Positions 44,093-52,794 are shown, numbered from the stretch's first letter. The stretch: DNA of 64,000 nucleotides from Bacillota bacterium (GCA_023421115.1 JAEZUI010000107.1:1-64000), one strand, 5' to 3'. The notes: generated by a model not told the origin, from the sequence alone. Numbers and translations: made by a program.

Positions 44093-44210
44093 TTTTCCAC
44101 ACATTTCCCACATTTATTTCACAAAACATGTGTTTTGTGCATATAAAACCTGTGGATAATGTGGACAATTCTGTGAATAACTTATTTTAGCTAATTTCAC
44201 ATGTGGATAA
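44093..44210. promoter_or_regulatory. DnaA-box cluster in a gene-free region
   Basis: Three consensus DnaA boxes on one strand (TGTGGATAA at 44151-44159, TGTGAATAA at 44172-44180, TGTGGATAA at 44202-44210) lie within 60 bases, with a near box TTTTCCACA at 44093-44101 in the other direction. A palindrome ACAAAACATGTGTTTTGT (44121-44138) precedes them, and AT-rich DNA surrounds them. No dnaA or dnaN is nearby and gene direction does not change, so this is probably not oriC but a regulatory or titration site upstream of hpf. Confidence 0.6.
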
Positions 44211-44512
44211 CTCTGTTATTTTTCTAATCAACTATTACAGTTTTATGTATACCAACTTTTTCTATTGTTTATATAGTATAAATTTTACCCTTTTGGGAAA
44301 CACTTATTATTTTATGGTTGAGCCTACTTTTATTTCCAATTATAAATATCACATTTATTTGTTGTCTAACATTTTATGGATTTAAACTCGTTATGTCAAA
44401 TCATTATCCCCTCTTTTTAAAACTTTTTTAATTTTTTTTCAAAAAACACTAAAGTATTTTTTATATTAGTTCGATAAAGTACTTGAACAATTTAAAATTA
44501 CTCCCCTAATAT

Positions 44513-44559
44513 CCCGTAACATTCACCCGTCTAAAATGGAATGTCACGGGGCTTTTTTT
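44513..44559 (+). terminator. Plus-strand terminator without a known upstream gene
   Basis: Stem CCCGT-A-ACATTC/GAATGT-C-ACGGG, followed on the plus strand by GCTTTTTTT. The T run is only on the plus strand, although the nearest genes are all on the minus strand. It may end an unannotated transcript from the DnaA-box region or block antisense transcription into the ABC genes. Confidence 0.55.
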
Positions 44560-44612
44560 GTCCAAATGTGCCTTGAGCTGTTGCTTTCTTTTGATTTTTA
44601 AAAAATCTCTTC

Positions 44613-45515
44613 TTATCTAAACAACTTAACTATATCTCCTATATTCATTCTTTTTCCATAATGAAGTACTGCATTAGAATATATTTTGACGGATAAACAC
44701 GATAATACACAAATTGAAAGCACCAGCAACAATATAGAAACAATTATTTCAACACTCGCTACTTCCGACATCATCAACCTACAGGGCATTGCCAAAGGAG
44801 AGGAAAAAGGAATTATGGATATAACCTTAGCATATAACCCATTAGGTTGGGCTAGCACGCTAATAGATACATAATAGGCAATCAATGTAATAATAGATAA
44901 AGGTATAAGTGCTGCACTAATATCTTCAGCCTTACTAACCGTAGCTCCTGCAACCGCATTTATCATAGCATATACCGAATAGCCCAACAAAAAGTACAAA
45001 AAAAGCATTATTATTGTAAATGGGTTCAAACCAGATAAGTCTAAAAATTCTTTTCCTATTATATAATCCTTAGGAAATACAGTTATATACGTCAAAAACC
45101 CGGCTAAAGTTACAGACAAAAATTGCCCTAGTCCGAGCAACCCCATAGCAACGCTTTTACCTAAAATAATTGCTGAAGGTTTTGTTGAAGTCAACAGAAT
45201 TTCCATTACCCTCAAAGTTTTTTCCGAAGCGATAGACATAGACACCCCATAGCTGTAAAAGTATATTGCTAAAAATATCAACGTAACAATAATGATAGAC
45301 ATTATATAGTCATTAATATTATTGCCCTGTAGCGCTTCCAAGCCGTCAGTTATCTCAGTTAAACCAGTTTCTCCCCGAGCCCTATGGATTGATACAGCGG
45401 GTATACTTATTGATAAAACTACAAGAAGAATTGTAATTAAAGTAGCTATGATAAAAACTTTCTTTCGTGCGTTTTCTTTTAATGTAAATGCCATAACGGT
45501 CATAAATTCTCTCAT
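44613..45515 (-). CDS. ABC-2 type transporter permease (NatB-like)
   Basis: 300 residues with about six membrane helices. The first helix (VFIIATLITILLVVLSISIP) is followed by an extracellular loop of about 50 residues, as in NatB/ABC-2 permeases that work with a NatA-type ATPase; the motif LRVMEILLTSTKPSAIILGK is typical of the family. It starts 2 bases after the ATPase gene ends. Sodium or drug export is the usual annotation, but the substrate is not shown here. Confidence 0.85.
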   Translation of the reverse strand: MREFMTVMAFTLKENARKKVFIIATLITILLVVLSISIPAVSIHRARGETGLTEITDGLEALQGNNINDYIMSIIIVTLIFLAIYFYSYGVSMSIASEKTLRVMEILLTSTKPSAIILGKSVAMGLLGLGQFLSVTLAGFLTYITVFPKDYIIGKEFLDLSGLNPFTIIMLFLYFLLGYSVYAMINAVAGATVSKAEDISAALIPLSIITLIAYYVSISVLAQPNGLYAKVISIIPFSSPLAMPCRLMMSEVASVEIIVSILLLVLSICVLSCLSVKIYSNAVLHYGKRMNIGDIVKLFR

Positions 45516-45517
45516 GT

Positions 45518-46408
45518 TTACGCACCTACCTTATCTACAAATATTTCTTGCAAAGACGGCTCCCGGATCTCAAACTTATTAACCATTATTTTTGACTTTA
45601 CCAGCTCTTCAAGGAGTCTTTGGGCATCCTTCTCCGATTTGATCTTTAACTCATATCCTTCTGGTGTTTTCGATTCCACTATGATTCCCTGCTGATTAAT
45701 CAATTTATCTATTTGCGCGTCACAGCTAACAAACAAATTTGTCCTTCCATAACCCCTCTTAATTTCTTTTAAATTGCCCTTAACCACCGACCTGCCTTTT
45801 TCAAGAATTATAATATCCCTGCAGTACTCTTCCACTACCTGCATCTGATGGCTGGACATAACTATGTACCTGCCTTTTTCAACAAGCTCATATATAACAC
45901 TTTTGAGTAGATTTATATTAATGGGGTCAAGCCCACTAAACGGTTCATCTAAAATAATCAACTCCGGTTCATGGATTAACGAGGCAAGCAATTGAATTTT
46001 CTGCTGATTGCCTTTAGACAGATGATCTGCAACCACCTCAGAGTATTGGGCAACTTGCAGCCTTTCACTCCAATATTCAAAAGATGCCTTTGCAGTTTTT
46101 GAATCAATTCCCCTTAGCTTTGCAAAATACATAATCTGCTCCTTAATCTTGTGTTTTGGATATATTCCCCTTTCTTCCGGCAAGTACCCAAAAGCATTAT
46201 GCTCTCTGCTGACAGGTTTTCCCTTCCACTCAATACTTCCCCTGTCTTTATCTAGGATACCAAGGAGCATCCTAATTGTAGTAGTCTTTCCGGCTCCATT
46301 AGTCCCAAGTAAGCCAAAAACTCCGGGCTGCCTTATTTCAAAACCGATATTATTCACAATAATTTTACCCCCAAACTTTTTTACGATGTTCGAAACAACT
46401 AGCGCCAT
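45518..46408 (-). CDS. ABC transporter ATP-binding protein (NatA-like)
   Basis: 296 residues. Walker A LLGTNGAGKTTTIR, signature LSKGNQQKIQLLASL, and Walker B LIILDEPFSGLDPIN are complete. The C-terminal extension of about 80 residues is as in NatA-type ATPases. It energises the permease encoded 2 bases downstream. The ATG at 46408 follows GGGAGG with a 6-base gap and is preferred to the ATG at 46414. Confidence 0.9.
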   Translation of the reverse strand: MALVVSNIVKKFGGKIIVNNIGFEIRQPGVFGLLGTNGAGKTTTIRMLLGILDKDRGSIEWKGKPVSREHNAFGYLPEERGIYPKHKIKEQIMYFAKLRGIDSKTAKASFEYWSERLQVAQYSEVVADHLSKGNQQKIQLLASLIHEPELIILDEPFSGLDPININLLKSVIYELVEKGRYIVMSSHQMQVVEEYCRDIIILEKGRSVVKGNLKEIKRGYGRTNLFVSCDAQIDKLINQQGIIVESKTPEGYELKIKSEKDAQRLLEELVKSKIMVNKFEIREPSLQEIFVDKVGA

Positions 46409-46501
46409 ATACATCCTCCCATTCCACCAAGGTGATTTCTATATTTATTTTGCCCAAAAATATAAATAAAATCTCCGTTTGAAACAGTTCCAATAAAAAC
46501 T

Positions 46502-46516
46502 TCAGGGCATCGAGCC
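46502..46516 (-). terminator. Short GC hairpin upstream of the ABC genes
   Basis: Stem AGGGC/GCCCT with a five-base loop. It may be a second stop for read-through from amtB-glnK. Weak evidence. Confidence 0.3.
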
Positions 46517-46558
46517 CTTACGTTTTTGCCTCTTTCATTTCACTCTAAAAGGCGTAAC

Positions 46559-46595
46559 AAAAGATGGCATATTGCTAATGCAATAGCCATCTTTA
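46559..46595 (-). terminator. Terminator after amtB-glnK
   Basis: Stem AAAGATGGC/GCCATCTTT continuing, past one bulged base, into TATTGC/GCAATA with a four-base loop, then TTTTGTTA on the minus strand. It lies 37 bases past the glnK stop. Confidence 0.85.
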
Positions 46596-46631
46596 TATAT
46601 CTAGTTCCCATAAAATTTTCAAAAACCATTA

Positions 46632-46973
46632 TTAAATTGCTGATTCTCCTTCTTCTCCTGTTCGAATTCTTATAACACGCTCTACATCGTACACAAATAT
46701 CTTTCCTTCTCCCTTATCACCTCCGGTTCTTGCACTAGAAATAATAAGGTTCAATATTCTATCTACATCACTATCCTTCACTACTAAATCCACAGAAATC
46801 TTTGGCAGAAGATCCAACTCATACTTTTCTCCTCTCCAAATCTGCTGAATTCCTCCTTGCTGTCCTCTACCCTCTATTTCTGTCACCATAATTCCATTGC
46901 AATTAGCCTTTTTCAGTTCACTTTTTACTTTATCAAAAACCTCCGGCTTAATGACTGCTTTGATATGCTTCAT
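46632..46973 (-). CDS. glnK: Nitrogen regulatory protein PII (GlnK type)
   Basis: 113-residue trimeric sensor of 2-oxoglutarate and ATP/ADP that plugs AmtB. It aligns without gaps to E. coli PII over the first 55 residues. The T-loop tyrosine Y51 (RGEKYELD) is conserved, while Y46 is Trp. The signature SARTGGDKGEGKIFVYDVE is intact. Its start lies inside the end of amtB (26-base overlap), with AAGGAAGG upstream, so the two are translationally coupled. Confidence 0.95.
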   Translation of the reverse strand: MKHIKAVIKPEVFDKVKSELKKANCNGIMVTEIEGRGQQGGIQQIWRGEKYELDLLPKISVDLVVKDSDVDRILNLIISSARTGGDKGEGKIFVYDVERVIRIRTGEEGESAI

Positions 46974-48300
46974 TTACAACACCTTCCTTAATTTTTATTA
47001 TCTTTTCGGAGCTATTACTCACAATTGCTGCATAACCAGGTTTACGAGATAAAAATTCCGGATATGCAATATTTCCATGTTCTCCAATATCCAGTCCGGT
47101 AATTTCCTCTTCAAGTGTTACCCTTATACCAAAAGTCTTCTTGAGTAAAACCCATACAAGGAGCGAGGCAGGAAGAACAAAGGCAGCAACCGTTACAATA
47201 CCAATCAATTGTGTTACCAGTAAAGAAAAACCGCCCCCCATAAGCAACCCGTTAGAAGATGAAAGGGTAGTAACACCCTCTTTTGCAAAGAGGCCCACGC
47301 ACAATGTACCAAATACTCCATTAACAAGGTGAACTGAAGTAGCACCTACAGGATCATCCAGTTTGAGCCCATCAAACATTACTACAGCAAATACTACAAT
47401 AACACCGGCAACCGCACCTATAATCAAAGAGCCCAAAACACTTACATAAGCACATCCGGCTGTAACTGCAACCAACCCCGCAAGACATCCGTTTATCGTC
47501 ATACCAAGATCCGGTTTTCCTATGAAAATCCATGAAACAAAGGTAGATGTAATGATTGCTGCAATTGCAGATGTATTTGTAGTCATAAAAATGTGTGCAA
47601 CATCTGCTGGGTTTGCCATAGACATGGTAGAACCAGGGTTAAATCCAAACCAACCTAACCAAAGAATAAACAATCCGATAGTAGCAAGCGATATATTGTG
47701 TCCCGGAATAGGATGTGTTTTACCTTCCTTATCATACTTGCCAAACCTAGGTCCTAATACTATTACACCCGCAAGTGCTGCCCAACCACCTACCGAGTGG
47801 ACAACAGTTGAACCGGCAAAATCCATAAAACCCAATTTAGATAGGAAGCCGCCTCCCCAAATCCAATGGCCTACAATTGGATAAATGAAAAGAGTAAGCA
47901 TAAAGGAAAACACAATAAACGAAATGTATTTAACCCTTTCGGCTACTGCACCGGATACAATTGTTGCCGCAGTGCCGCAAAATACCAATTGAAAAATAAA
48001 TTTTGCCCAAAATGGAACATTAGCACTTAATGTGTATACGCTTTCATCAATTTCTCCTAAAATAAACAAGCCTTTTGTACCAATAAAAGGATTATCTCCT
48101 CCAAACATAAGACCCCACCCCAATAAAAGAAATCCTAAAGATGAAACTGCAAACACAATAAAGTTCTTAGATAAAATGTTTACGCAGTTTTTTGACCTCG
48201 CAAATCCCGCTTCTACTGTTGCGAAACCAAGATTCATAAAAAACACAAGCATCGCTGCAAGAAGCACCCACAAAGTATCAATTGCCATTTCAATGTTCAT
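46948..48300 (-). CDS. amtB: Ammonium transporter (Amt/MEP/Rh)
   Basis: 450 residues, about 11 membrane helices. The family motifs are present: FFMNLGFATVEAGFARSKN at the start, IGHWIWGGGFLSKLGFMDFA, the pore region DFAGSTVVHSVGGWAALAG with its conserved histidine, and HLVNGVFGTLCVGLF. The C-terminal cytosolic tail is long. It carries ammonium into the cell when nitrogen is scarce, gated by GlnK, whose gene overlaps its end. A hairpin precedes its AAGGAGGG site. Confidence 0.96.
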   Translation of the reverse strand: MNIEMAIDTLWVLLAAMLVFFMNLGFATVEAGFARSKNCVNILSKNFIVFAVSSLGFLLLGWGLMFGGDNPFIGTKGLFILGEIDESVYTLSANVPFWAKFIFQLVFCGTAATIVSGAVAERVKYISFIVFSFMLTLFIYPIVGHWIWGGGFLSKLGFMDFAGSTVVHSVGGWAALAGVIVLGPRFGKYDKEGKTHPIPGHNISLATIGLFILWLGWFGFNPGSTMSMANPADVAHIFMTTNTSAIAAIITSTFVSWIFIGKPDLGMTINGCLAGLVAVTAGCAYVSVLGSLIIGAVAGVIVVFAVVMFDGLKLDDPVGATSVHLVNGVFGTLCVGLFAKEGVTTLSSSNGLLMGGGFSLLVTQLIGIVTVAAFVLPASLLVWVLLKKTFGIRVTLEEEITGLDIGEHGNIAYPEFLSRKPGYAAIVSNSSEKIIKIKEGVVNEAYQSSH

Positions 48301-48327
48301 AAAAAATACCCTCCTTAAATAAATTAA

Positions 48328-48358
48328 GCGCTATACACCCTTTTTAAGTGCATAACGC
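48328..48358 (-). promoter_or_regulatory. Leader hairpin upstream of amtB
   Basis: GCGCTATACAC pairs with GTGCATAACGC (two G-T pairs) around a 9-base loop, ending 28 bases before the amtB start. It may terminate the glnA-ANTAR transcript or be a target of the ANTAR protein, but the loop does not match the A1/G4 hexaloop rule. Confidence 0.45.
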
Positions 48359-48422
48359 CATTGTTAATATACTATCATCAGATTATTAAATTAGTTTAGG
48401 CTAATTAAAACCTGGATAAACC

Positions 48423-48998
48423 TTACAAATTATAGGTCAGATTAATTGCTTTAGCTATTTCCTTCATTTTGATACCTCGGTTCATACTCTGTTTTTGAAT
48501 CATCCTAAATGCCTCTTCCTCTGTTAGATTCAAATTCTTCATTAAATGACCTTTTGCCTGTTCTACTTCTTTCCTTGTTTCGATAGTTTCCTGAAGGTCC
48601 TCTATTTTCTTCTCTAACGCCAATACTTTTTTTCTATTTTTTATCACAAGGTCAACTGTATTAAGAAAAGTTTCCTTATGCAAAGGTTTTGCAACAACTA
48701 CAAGATCGTATTCAGCCTTTAAGTACTCAAGGGATCCTTTCTGCTCATTACTTGCTATAAGAATTACGTCGCACAACTTATCTTCAATTGCAATTTTAGC
48801 AATCTCAATACTGTTTTGCGGCGATAAGTCATATTCCATGACAGCAAGGTCCGGTCTTAAGTTAATCAGTTTTCTTAAGGCATCATTTGCATTATCCACT
48901 TGATCAACAACCTGGTATCCGACTGCATTTAGAACAGCTCTCAGTTTATTTGCCGAGCTCACATTATTCATAGCCACCAGTATCCTTGCCGATTCCAT
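48423..48998 (-). CDS. ANTAR-domain response regulator (NitR type)
   Basis: 191 residues. An N-terminal receiver-like domain (RILVAMNNVSSANKLRAVLN, AVMEYDLSPQNS, VVVAKPLHKETF) has Glu-Tyr-Asp at the phospho-site region but lacks the usual acidic pair, so phosphorylation is uncertain. A coiled coil (about 125-150) leads into the ANTAR domain (VEQAKGHLMKNLNLTEEEAF, then RMIQKQSMNRGIKMKEIAKA), which binds RNA hairpins and prevents termination. It lies directly downstream of glnA, as nitR does in solventogenic clostridia, and upstream of amtB-glnK. The terminator in the glnA leader is its likely target. Confidence 0.9.
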   Translation of the reverse strand: MESARILVAMNNVSSANKLRAVLNAVGYQVVDQVDNANDALRKLINLRPDLAVMEYDLSPQNSIEIAKIAIEDKLCDVILIASNEQKGSLEYLKAEYDLVVVAKPLHKETFLNTVDLVIKNRKKVLALEKKIEDLQETIETRKEVEQAKGHLMKNLNLTEEEAFRMIQKQSMNRGIKMKEIAKAINLTYNL

Positions 48999-49086
48999 AA
49001 CTGCACCTCCTATGCAGTAGTTTAGCCAGTAATATCGTATCGTTTACTTAAATTAAAGCATTAAATTCCGCTACGATAAACCTATC

Positions 49087-50421
49087 TTAGTATTTGGTTA
49101 AATACTGGTCTACTTCCCACTTGGTGACTTTAGTTCTATATTCATTCCACTCTTCATTCTTAGCTTCTATATACTTTTCAAAGACGTGTTCACCTAAAAC
49201 CTGTCTCGCAAACTCGCTTTTCTTCATCTCATCAACCGCTTCCTTTAAACTTCCCGGAAGAGCTTCTATTCCTTCTTTAAACCTTTGTTCTTCAGTCATC
49301 TCAAATATGTTCTTGTCGGTTGAAGCCGGTGGCTCAATTTTATTCTCTATACCGTCAAGTCCGGCTGATAGTATTGCTGCGAGTGCTAAATATGGATTGC
49401 ATGCCGGGTCTGGACATCTTAATTCTACTCTTGTAGCTGCACCTCTAGCTGCAGGAATCCTAATCAACGGACTGCGGTTCCTTGCAGACCATGCAAGGTA
49501 TACAGGTGCTTCATAACCAGGCACCAAACGCTTATATGAATTGACAATAGGATTGGTTATTGCAGCTATAGATTTCATGTTTTTGAGTAATCCGCCAATA
49601 AACCAATAAGCTTCCTGACTTAGCTGTAAAGGATTGTTTTCATCAAAAAAAGCATTTTTGCCGTCTTTAAACAGTGATGTATTTGTGTGCATTCCCGAAC
49701 CGTTTATTCCGAAAATCGGCTTAGGCATAAAAGTTGCATGCAGTCCATTTCTCTGAGCAATAGTTTTAACCACCATTTTAAAAGTCATTATACTGTCTGC
49801 TGTAGAGAGTGCTTCTCCATATTTAAAATCAATCTCGTGTTGTCCTGGTGCAACTTCATGGTGGGACGCCTCTATTTCAAATCCCATCTCTTCAAGAACA
49901 AGACACATATCTCTTCTTGCATTTTCACCTAAATCTACCGGTCCTAAATCAAAGTAACCTGCATTATCATGAGTCACTGTAGTCGGCTTCCCTTCACTGT
50001 CAGTGAGGAATAAAAAGAATTCGCACTCCGGACCTACATTGAATATGTCATATCCCATGTCATTAGCTTTTTTCAATGCTCTCTTGAGTACATACCTCGG
50101 ATCACCCTCAAAAGGAGTTCCATTTGGATTATATACGTCACATATCAACCTGGCAACTTTACCTGCCTGAGGCCTCCAAGGAATAATCACAAAAGTATCC
50201 GGATCAGGTCGGAGATACATATCCGATTCTTCTATCCTTACGAACCCCTCTATCGAAGACCCATCAAACATGCACTTATTGTCAAGAGCCTTTTCAAGCT
50301 GTTCTGCTGTAATTGCAACATTCTTTAGCATTCCAAAAATATCAGTAAATTGTAAACGAATAAATTTGACATCCTGCTCCTTTACAATCCTCAAAATATC
50401 TTCCTTATTATACTTTGGCAT
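49087..50421 (-). CDS. glnA: Glutamine synthetase type I
   Basis: 444 residues, GSI-alpha. It joins ammonia and glutamate to glutamine. Landmarks: FTDIFGMLKNVAITAEQLEK, MFDGSSIEGFVRIEESDMYL, EIDFKYGEAL, NGSGMHTNTSLFKDGKN, and the ATP/metal region RIPAARGAATRVELRCPDPA. The frame opens at 50460, but the ATG at 50421 has AAAGGAGA about 8 bases upstream and matches the family start. The leader holds a terminator and the ANTAR gene follows downstream. Confidence 0.96.
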   Translation of the reverse strand: MPKYNKEDILRIVKEQDVKFIRLQFTDIFGMLKNVAITAEQLEKALDNKCMFDGSSIEGFVRIEESDMYLRPDPDTFVIIPWRPQAGKVARLICDVYNPNGTPFEGDPRYVLKRALKKANDMGYDIFNVGPECEFFLFLTDSEGKPTTVTHDNAGYFDLGPVDLGENARRDMCLVLEEMGFEIEASHHEVAPGQHEIDFKYGEALSTADSIMTFKMVVKTIAQRNGLHATFMPKPIFGINGSGMHTNTSLFKDGKNAFFDENNPLQLSQEAYWFIGGLLKNMKSIAAITNPIVNSYKRLVPGYEAPVYLAWSARNRSPLIRIPAARGAATRVELRCPDPACNPYLALAAILSAGLDGIENKIEPPASTDKNIFEMTEEQRFKEGIEALPGSLKEAVDEMKKSEFARQVLGEHVFEKYIEAKNEEWNEYRTKVTKWEVDQYLTKY

Positions 50422-50634
50422 TATATACTCTCCTTTCATACGATCGAAATACAAACTCAAATAGAAATAACTTACAAATCACCGCTTTATTATACCTCAT
50501 TATAACACTATAAAACAGATTGGTTAGTATAGGTACAAAACTTTAATTAGCAGTCCATTTATCTTATCACTCGTTTTGCAATTTAAAGCTTTCAAAATTG
50601 CATTTTCTTTATCCTATGTGGCACGAAAGTAACA

Positions 50635-50679
50635 AAAAAGACGTACACGTAAGCTTATAACTCTTCATCGAGTACGTCC
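50635..50679 (-). promoter_or_regulatory. Intrinsic terminator (attenuator) in the glnA leader
   Basis: On the minus strand GACGTAC pairs with GTACGTC (50673-50679 with 50641-50647), followed by TTTTTT. It lies about 90 bases into the glnA transcript and 214 bases before the start codon. A smaller hairpin ACTC/GAGT with loop GATGAA uses its 5' arm, and another hairpin ATGCC/GGCAT lies just before it (50696-50710), the two-hairpin layout expected of ANTAR antitermination sites, although loop base 1 is G and not A. Confidence 0.65.
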
Positions 50680-50774
50680 TGACATTTCTCCTCTATGCCC
50701 ACACGGCATCTTAGGTAAATCTTTCAGAAATCAAACCACAATTTTTCAAAAGGCAATTTGATTTGATGTTTAAA

Positions 50775-50804
50775 TTATAGCACAAAGACTTGTTTGATTT
50801 CAAT
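50775..50804 (-). promoter_or_regulatory. Promoter of glnA
   Basis: Minus strand -35 TTGAAA (50799-50804), 18 bases, -10 TATAAT (50775-50780), with an extended TGC before the -10. Predicted leader about 345 bases. Confidence 0.75.
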
Positions 50805-51045
50805 AGTTTTTTTATAATTTTATATTATTTTTGCAATTTCATTTATTCGAACTTGCATTTTTATGTGTGTTATTCTCTTTTTGTCTATTTTTCATTTCTT
50901 AACAATCACTTGAATTATTTATTTTGTGCAGCAAACTTTAATCTTTAATCACTGTATCACTTAGTAATTGTTTATAGCATAAATATATTTTACACTAAAT
51001 TCCGCACTTTCCAAAGTCCAGAATTTGCTTTTTAGATGCAAAAGA
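50805..51045. other. AT-rich spacer between the glnA promoter and the broken small gene
   Basis: No gene or structure recognised. Confidence 0.4.
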
Positions 51046-51075
51046 GCTGTTACACTAATTTCTTAGTGCAACAGC
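51046..51075 (-). terminator. Terminator after the broken small membrane-protein gene
   Basis: Stem GCTGTT-A-CACTAA/TTAGTG-C-AACAGC with one mismatch and a four-base loop, then CTCTTTTGC on the minus strand. It lies 18 bases past the end of the broken frame. Confidence 0.7.
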
Positions 51076-51093
51076 CCCATCATGAGAATAGCA

Positions 51094-51335
51094 TCAATTC
51101 TTATTTTTTAGTATTTCTACTTTTTGTTTTATATCATCATATCTAATCACATTTTTGTCAAAAACATTTTTGAAACCATTATCATTGTCTTCTTCAAAAG
51201 CTCCTTTGGAAAAACTAATTATTGCATATGTAAAAGGTTAGCAAACCCTATTGTATTGTTTAAAGCACCGATAAGTACAATAGTTACTACGATTGATGCA
51301 GAGAAAATGACTATTAATTTATTATTGAGTTTCAT
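51094..51335 (-). pseudogene. Frameshifted gene for a small membrane protein
   Basis: The minus strand from the ATG at 51335 reads MKLNNKLIVIFSASIVVTIV, LIGALNNTIGFANL, then stops at a TAA. One base added in the T run at 51232-51235 (TTTT to TTTTT) restores a frame that continues TYAIISFSKGAFEEDN and ends with NVFDKNVIRYDDIKQKVEIL, KNKN and a stop at 51094, giving about 80 residues with one membrane helix and a charged tail. A GAGGA precedes the ATG and a terminator follows, so a gene was here. It could be a sequencing error or phase variation in the homopolymer. Family not recognised. Confidence 0.55.
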
Positions 51336-51516
51336 TGAAATCCTCATTGCTTTTCGTTAATGCTTTATTTGTTAGTTTATTCTTGCTATTGAGGCCTTAT
51401 ACCCAGTAATGTCACGAATTAGTGAAGTTGTAAAATTCATGAACCAAGAGGTTATATTTTAATACTATTAGAGAGTCTGCTATCTAACTTATAATAGCGA
51501 CTCTCAATTTCACAAT

Positions 51517-52794
51517 TTATACAGCTTTTTCAAGTTTCTCCAAATCACTAATATCCAATGCTCTAGTATGTATAGTATGCACCCACTCTTTTTTGTCCTT
51601 ATCAATATATCCCTGAACTATTATAGGCAACCATGTAAGACTGTATATAGGGAATATAATGTAGTAACCAAGAATTTTCAACGACATCTTGCCTTCCATA
51701 ATTATAAATATGACCCCATAATATGTTAGAATCAATAGTGTTATTGCCGATAACACACTATTTAAAGTGAACATTTCAGAATAATTAGCAAAGAGCACAA
51801 ATCTTATGACATTTGCCACTAATGCAATCCCACTTATAACCATTATCAAAGGATACACTACATAAAGTGCACAATCAAACGCAACCCAATCTCTTTTTCT
51901 AATTACTCTAATCATAAGATCCTTAAAATATCTGCATGCACAATCCGCTTGACCCTGCATCCATCGTTTTCTCTGCTTCCAAGACTGAGCCATTGTAAGG
52001 GGCTTTTCATCATAAACAATTGCCTCGTGAGCCCAATATGCTTTCTTTCCTTGAAGTATTAGTTTGATAGTAAATTCTAAATCTTCTGTCAAACATGTGG
52101 CACCCCAACCTATCTCCTTTAGAACCTCCGTGGCTACAACAAACCCTGTTCCACCAATCGCAGCACTAAGCCCTAAATAATAACGAGCAAGTTGGAAAAG
52201 TCTATTATTCATCCAATATGTTATACTATAGCTTGCTGACACTAGAGAATCCATTGGATTTTTACTGTCAAGGTAACCTTGAATAACCTGATGCCCCATA
52301 CATAGATGTTTGTTCATTTCCTTAAGAAAATTCAACGAAACCAAGTTATCTGCATCAAATACACATATCGCATCATATTTTTTTTCCATCTTAAAAATTT
52401 TAGCAAACATCCATTCAAGAGCAAAACCTTTACCTCTTTTGTGGTCGTCAAACCTTTCAAATGCTTGCGCTCCGGTCTCCCTAGCTATTTTAGCGGTATT
52501 GTCGCTGCAATTATCTGCAATTACAAAAACATCATACATATCTTTAGGGTAATCTACACTATTTAAATTCCTCACTATACTACCAATAACCTGCTCCTCA
52601 TTATGAGCAGCTACAATCATAGCAAATTTTTTCATTGGTTTATAGTCGTCAGAACTTTTTTCTTTTCTTTTAATCCACCCAAACATTGATATTACAAAAT
52701 GATATGTGGCAATGGGAAATAAAGCAATCTGTACTATGTAGACAAAAATCTTTAGTACTGATTCAATTGATATAAAATCGTTATTCAAAAACAT
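51517..52794 (-). CDS. Processive membrane glycosyltransferase family 2
   Basis: 425 residues. An N-terminal membrane helix (about 10-32) leads to a GT-A domain with MIVAAHNEEQVIGSIVRNL, the metal site CVFDADNL, the catalytic TEDLEF and the processivity motif QRKRWMQGQAD. Three or four helices follow in the last 120 residues. The set D, DxD, TED, QxxRW places it with cellulose, hyaluronan and poly-GlcNAc synthases, so it probably makes an exopolysaccharide chain while exporting it. No other polysaccharide genes are adjacent. Confidence 0.85.
   Translation of the reverse strand: MFLNNDFISIESVLKIFVYIVQIALFPIATYHFVISMFGWIKRKEKSSDDYKPMKKFAMIVAAHNEEQVIGSIVRNLNSVDYPKDMYDVFVIADNCSDNTAKIARETGAQAFERFDDHKRGKGFALEWMFAKIFKMEKKYDAICVFDADNLVSLNFLKEMNKHLCMGHQVIQGYLDSKNPMDSLVSASYSITYWMNNRLFQLARYYLGLSAAIGGTGFVVATEVLKEIGWGATCLTEDLEFTIKLILQGKKAYWAHEAIVYDEKPLTMAQSWKQRKRWMQGQADCACRYFKDLMIRVIRKRDWVAFDCALYVVYPLIMVISGIALVANVIRFVLFANYSEMFTLNSVLSAITLLILTYYGVIFIIMEGKMSLKILGYYIIFPIYSLTWLPIIVQGYIDKDKKEWVHTIHTRALDISDLEKLEKAV

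Larger units (their letters stand above)
43880..44612. other. Large gene-free region upstream of hpf
   Basis: About 730 bases with no supported ORF. It holds the DnaA-box cluster and, near its right end, a hairpin with a plus-strand T run. I recognise no known small RNA. Confidence 0.5.

Noticed and set aside
44093..44210. Chromosomal origin oriC
   Set aside because: DnaA boxes are present, but dnaA, dnaN and a change of gene direction are absent, so a regulatory or titration site is more likely.
46632..46973. Loss of the PII modification tyrosine
   Set aside because: Trp replaces Tyr46, but counting against E. coli PII shows that the modified Tyr51 is present.
47522..47884. 120-codon plus-strand ORF inside amtB
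   Set aside because: Antisense shadow of a conserved membrane protein.
51124..51360. Plus-strand 78-codon ORF
   Set aside because: The minus strand gives a better protein with start, ribosome site, membrane helix and terminator once one base is restored.
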